This document shows positions 61,188 to 64,000 of a stretch of 64,000 bases of DNA, one piece after another (the first letter of the stretch is position 1; each line of letters begins with the position of its first letter). The stretch covers positions 159,501-223,500 of the forward strand of contig NZ_CP133017.1 in assembly GCF_030866765.1 (NCBI RefSeq). Direction: 5' to 3'. Under the pieces are notes generated by a model. That model searched no databases and had not been told where the DNA came from. It worked only from the letters and a program-made list of their open reading frames with translations. Source of the stretch: Paenibacillus silvisoli (GTDB lineage Bacteria; Bacillota; Bacilli; Paenibacillales; Paenibacillaceae). The translations under genes and the position numbers were made by a program.

Positions 61188-62231
61188 TTACGAGTTGCGA
61201 TGACGGTACAGCAGATAGATGAAAAACGGCGCTCCGACGGCGGCCGTGAAGACGCCGGCAGGAATGTCTAACGGGACGAATGCGGTTCTTGCGATTAAAT
61301 CCGAAAGCAGCAGAACGAGCGAGCCGATGAGAGCCGATACCGGTATGACGCCGCCATATGCGGGCCCGACCAGCTTGCGGGCGATATGAGGGGCCATCAG
61401 CCCGATAAAATTAATCGCGCCGCCGATCGCCACCGCCGCGCCCGCGAGAGCAACGCTGATGAGCAGCAGAATCGTCCGTTTCGTATGAACGGAGCTGCCT
61501 ACGCCGGTTGCCACTTCATCGCCGAGCTCCTGCACGTTCAGATGGCGGGCGTAGAAGAACGCGACCGGCATAAGCACGATCAGCCAAGGCAGCAGCGTGA
61601 GCACGTCGCGCTTCCACGACGAGCCGTAAATGCTGCCGGTCATGAACGTGAACGCTTTGACCGCTACGGCGGAAGGCGTAAACGGCGCGGTCAGAATGGC
61701 CATGTATGTAATCGCCGTCAGCGCGGTTGCCATGCCGATGCCGATTAACACAAGACGCAGCGGCGTGATGCCGCGGCGGTAGGCGAAGAGGTAGATCAGG
61801 AACGCCGCGCCGAACGCGCCGGCAATCGAGCTGACCGGCATAAAGCGAATGCTGATGTCCGAGCAGAAAATGATGAAAATGACCGTGCCCAACGAAGCGC
61901 CGCCCGTGATCCCGATCACGTCCGGCGAGGTGAGCGGATTGCGCACGATGCCTTGCAGCAGGGCGCCCGAGACGGCCAGCATGGAGCCGACCATCATGGC
62001 AATGACGATCCGGGGCATCCGCAGCGACATAATAATCATGTTGTCGGCCGGGTCGCCCATGCCGAGCAGCGTACGAAGAACGGCGCCCGGGCTGACGGTC
62101 GTGCTGCCCAAGGCAGCGCAGACAATGACGCCGATCAAGTTGGCGGCGATCAGCAGCAATATAACCGACACCGTCCGGCGATGGAACTGAAACGAATGGC
62201 GGGGACCCCGCAATGTCCATAGCTTGCTCAT
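61188..62231 (-). CDS. FecCD-family siderophore permease
   Basis: A 347-residue permease with nine or ten membrane helices. SLRMPRIVIAMMVGSMLAVSGALLQGIVRNPLTSPDVIGITGGASLGT is the family hallmark, and GAINFIGLMAPHIARKLVGPAYGGVIPVSALIGSLVLLLSDLIART matches the coupling region and its following helices. It is similar to YfhA. Its ATG lies one base after the stop of the preceding permease (TAAAATG), so translation is coupled. Confidence 0.93.
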   Translation of the reverse strand: MSKLWTLRGPRHSFQFHRRTVSVILLLIAANLIGVIVCAALGSTTVSPGAVLRTLLGMGDPADNMIIMSLRMPRIVIAMMVGSMLAVSGALLQGIVRNPLTSPDVIGITGGASLGTVIFIIFCSDISIRFMPVSSIAGAFGAAFLIYLFAYRRGITPLRLVLIGIGMATALTAITYMAILTAPFTPSAVAVKAFTFMTGSIYGSSWKRDVLTLLPWLIVLMPVAFFYARHLNVQELGDEVATGVGSSVHTKRTILLLISVALAGAAVAIGGAINFIGLMAPHIARKLVGPAYGGVIPVSALIGSLVLLLSDLIARTAFVPLDIPAGVFTAAVGAPFFIYLLYRHRNS

Positions 62232-62232
62232 T

Positions 62233-63237
62233 TTAGCGGTCCCCCCTTCTGGCGATATAAACGAAGAACGGTACGCCGAGAATCGCCGTCATAATGCCGA
62301 CCGGCACTTCCTTCGGGAAGGCGATGAAACGCGAGCCGATGTCGGCGGCCAGCAGCAGAATGCCGCCCAGCAGCGCGCAGTAGGGAAGCGACCAGCGATA
62401 ATCGTTTCCGATCAGAAAGCGCGTAATATGCGGAATGATGATGCCGACGAACGCGATCGGGCCGGCGATCGAGACCGAGCCCCCGGCCAGCAGGACGATA
62501 ATGACCGCGGCAGCCAGCTTCACGTACACGGTGGATTGGCCAAGACCGGTGGCGACGTCCTCGCCGAGCACGAGCAGGTTCATATGCCTTGACAGCACCA
62601 AGGCTCCTAGCAGTGCAACGCCCATGTAGGGAGCGGCGGTCGTGAAGATGCTCATGTCCCGCCCGGCCACGGAGCCGACGAACCAATACAGCACCTGGTC
62701 GAACGTTTGGCCGCCCGTCAGCAGCACGCCCATCGAGAGTGACGAGAAGAAGGCGGTCATGGCCGCGCCTGCGAGCGTGACTTTAATGGGCGTGAGCCCG
62801 TCGCTGCCGATCGAGCCGAGCGCGTACACGATCGCGGCCGTGCAGGCGGCGCCCGCGAACGCTAGCGTCGCGAACGTGCCAAGGCTGCTGGCCCCGAAGT
62901 ATGCCGAGCTGACGACGATAAAAAAGGCCGCGCCCGCATTAACGCCGAACAAGCTCGGCGAAGCGAGCGGGTTGCGCGTGATGCCCTGCATCAGCGAGCC
63001 GGCCACGGCAAGGCTGGCGCCGGCCATCGCCGCGATCAGCGCCCGCGGCATGCGGGCGGTCTGAATAATAAGGTGCTCCTGCGAACCGTTATAGGCTGTA
63101 TACGATTCCATAATGGTATGCAAGCTAATGTCCGCCGTGCCGAAAATAATGCTGCAAGCCATACAGACGACTAGAAGAATTAGGCTGACGATCAGGCCGA
63201 TAAGCCTTGAAAACGACGTGGAAAGCAAGGAATTCAT
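62233..63237 (-). CDS. FecCD-family siderophore permease
   Basis: A 334-residue permease, first gene of the operon and similar to YfiZ. TARMPRALIAAMAGASLAVAGSLMQGITRNPLASPSLFGVNAGAAF and GPIAFVGIIIPHITRFLIGNDYRWSLPYCALLGGILLLAADIGSR are the FecCD signatures. It forms a heterodimeric channel with the following permease. The promoter and a Fur-like box lie between it and the divergent binding-protein gene. Confidence 0.93.
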   Translation of the reverse strand: MNSLLSTSFSRLIGLIVSLILLVVCMACSIIFGTADISLHTIMESYTAYNGSQEHLIIQTARMPRALIAAMAGASLAVAGSLMQGITRNPLASPSLFGVNAGAAFFIVVSSAYFGASSLGTFATLAFAGAACTAAIVYALGSIGSDGLTPIKVTLAGAAMTAFFSSLSMGVLLTGGQTFDQVLYWFVGSVAGRDMSIFTTAAPYMGVALLGALVLSRHMNLLVLGEDVATGLGQSTVYVKLAAAVIIVLLAGGSVSIAGPIAFVGIIIPHITRFLIGNDYRWSLPYCALLGGILLLAADIGSRFIAFPKEVPVGIMTAILGVPFFVYIARRGDR

Positions 63238-63308
63238 AGCGGCCTCATTTCTATATCCAAATAAAGGTGTAAGAGCGGGATAAAATCCGATAAATCGGGC
63301 ACTAAGTC

Positions 63309-63337
63309 ATTCTAGGCCATGATCCGCCAAGTGTCAA
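63309..63337 (-). promoter_or_regulatory. Sigma-A promoter of the siderophore permease operon
   Basis: On the minus strand TTGACA (63332-63337) and TAGAAT (63309-63314) are separated by 17 bases, an almost consensus promoter. Confidence 0.8.
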
Positions 63338-63352
63338 TGAGAGTGATTCTCA
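63338..63352. promoter_or_regulatory. Fur box 1 (7-1-7)
   Basis: TGAGAGT-G-ATTCTCA is a near-perfect 7-1-7 inverted repeat next to the minus-strand -35. The surrounding 19-mer (63339-63357) matches the classical Fur box at 13 of 19 positions. Confidence 0.65.
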
Positions 63353-63358
63353 AAATCA

Positions 63359-63387
63359 TTGACTTTCAATATTATCCCTGCTATAGT
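63359..63387 (+). promoter_or_regulatory. Sigma-A promoter of the siderophore-binding lipoprotein gene
   Basis: TTGACT (63359-63364) and TATAGT (63382-63387) are separated by 17 bases. It is back to back with the permease promoter. Confidence 0.75.
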
Positions 63388-63404
63388 AGCGTCCTGTAAG
63401 GCAA

Positions 63405-63419
63405 TGATAATCATTTTCA
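63405..63419. promoter_or_regulatory. Fur box 2
   Basis: TGATAAT-C-ATTTTCA is a 7-1-7 Fur motif; the 19-mer ending at 63418 matches the classical box at 16 of 19 positions. It lies just downstream of the expected transcription start of the lipoprotein gene. Confidence 0.85.
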
Positions 63420-63440
63420 CTAAAGAGGGGACGTTTACTA

Positions 63441-64000
63441 ATGTTATCCAGTTTTAAATCGAAGTCTGCTTGGCCTGCTGCCGCTTTGCTGCTCTCGTTG
63501 CTCCTGCTGTTATCCGCTTGCGGTAAAAACACCGCTTCCGACAATGCCAACAATACGCCTGCCGCTAACAATACGGCGTCCGATAATGCATCCTCGCAAG
63601 AACGCGTCATCAAACATGCAATGGGCGAAACGCCGATTACGGGCACGCCCGCACGCGTCGTTGTTCTGACAAACGAAGGTACCGAAGCGCTGCTTGCGCT
63701 TGGCGTGAAGCCGGTTGGCGCCGTCAAATCGTGGACGGGCGACCCGTGGTACGAGCACATTAAGCCGCAAATGGAAGGCGTCGAGGTAGTCGGCGAAGAA
63801 AGCCAGCCGAACATCGAGCTGATCGCGAGCTTGAAGCCGGACCTGATTATTGGCAACAAGTTCCGTCAGGAGAAAGTATACGAGCAGCTGAAGGCGATCG
63901 CGCCGACGGTCTTCTCCGACACGCTGCGCGGCGCTTGGCAGGACAACTTCAAGCTGTATGCCGAAACGCTGGGCAAGAAGACTGAAGGCGACCAAATGAT
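63441..64000 (+). CDS. Iron-siderophore-binding lipoprotein (partial)
   Basis: The first 186 codons are in the window; the gene runs off the end. The signal peptide ends in LLSA with the lipobox Cys27, followed by an Asn/Ala/Ser-rich linker. The mature part has ARVVVLTNEGTEALLALGVKPVGAV, GEESQPNIELIASLKPDLIIGNKFR and YEQLKAIAPTVFSD, typical of FecB/FhuD-like class III binding proteins and close in outline to YfiY. AGAGGGG lies before the ATG. It is divergent from, and surely works with, the permease-ATPase operon, under Fur control. Confidence 0.92.
   Translation, partial: MLSSFKSKSAWPAAALLLSLLLLLSACGKNTASDNANNTPAANNTASDNASSQERVIKHAMGETPITGTPARVVVLTNEGTEALLALGVKPVGAVKSWTGDPWYEHIKPQMEGVEVVGEESQPNIELIASLKPDLIIGNKFRQEKVYEQLKAIAPTVFSDTLRGAWQDNFKLYAETLGKKTEGDQM

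Overview
The window reads as one chromosomal stretch of a fairly GC-rich Gram-positive endospore-former of the Paenibacillaceae (Paenibacillus, Cohnella or a close relative). The evidence is Bce-type peptide-antibiotic modules (response regulator, intramembrane-sensing kinase, BceAB transporter), a YesM/YesN two-component pair beside an LplA/LplB/LplC-type sugar importer without its own ATPase, strong GGAGG ribosome binding sites with frequent GTG and TTG starts, and low-GC-Gram-positive promoters and U-tract terminators. There is no rRNA, tRNA, phage, insertion sequence or true CRISPR array. The genus is inferred, not proven.

Layout. 1-6300: the end of a Gfo/Idh/MocA oxidoreductase, a DJ-1/PfpI-GNAT fusion, two GNAT acetyltransferases, a siderophore-interacting flavoprotein with its MarR regulator, a prolyl-4-hydroxylase-like dioxygenase and a short-chain dehydrogenase. 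6300-11700: a TetR regulator, then a BceRS pair converging on its probable BceAB transporter, which has a Bce-type operator upstream. 11900-15350: an ECF sigma factor fused to a large C-terminal domain, followed by a solute-binding protein without any export signal, then DinB. 15800-20430: a second Bce-type module in one direction. 20430-23510: an Rrf2 regulator and NmrA-like reductase, a repeat-rich intergenic region, and an AraC-GyrI regulator.

23600-34030: a large GH94-type phosphorylase under a LacI-type operator, a DMT transporter, a kinase-like phosphotransferase, DUF488, small surface or spore-type proteins, a membrane diguanylate cyclase and glutamate dehydrogenase. 34280-38930: an asymmetric heterodimeric ABC exporter and a D-2-hydroxyacid dehydrogenase. 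39200-45130: a secreted cupredoxin protein, a 911-residue secreted tandem-repeat protein and a leaderless GH26 mannanase-like enzyme. 45300-49770: small hydrolases and membrane proteins. 49980-59650: a carbohydrate locus (GH172, GH-A enzyme, YesMN, solute-binding lipoprotein, two permeases). 60360-64000: a Fur-controlled siderophore uptake locus with divergent promoters.

The most unusual things are: (a) the ECF sigma fusion paired with a cytoplasmic solute-binding protein, which looks like an intracellular ligand-sensing transcription unit; (b) a 187-bp, doubly palindromic non-coding element present three times at exactly the same length; (c) an array of palindromes with a precise 52-bp period (five helical turns); and (d) several well-defined operator candidates beside their likely regulators. 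All functions are inferred from sequence; no database search was possible.
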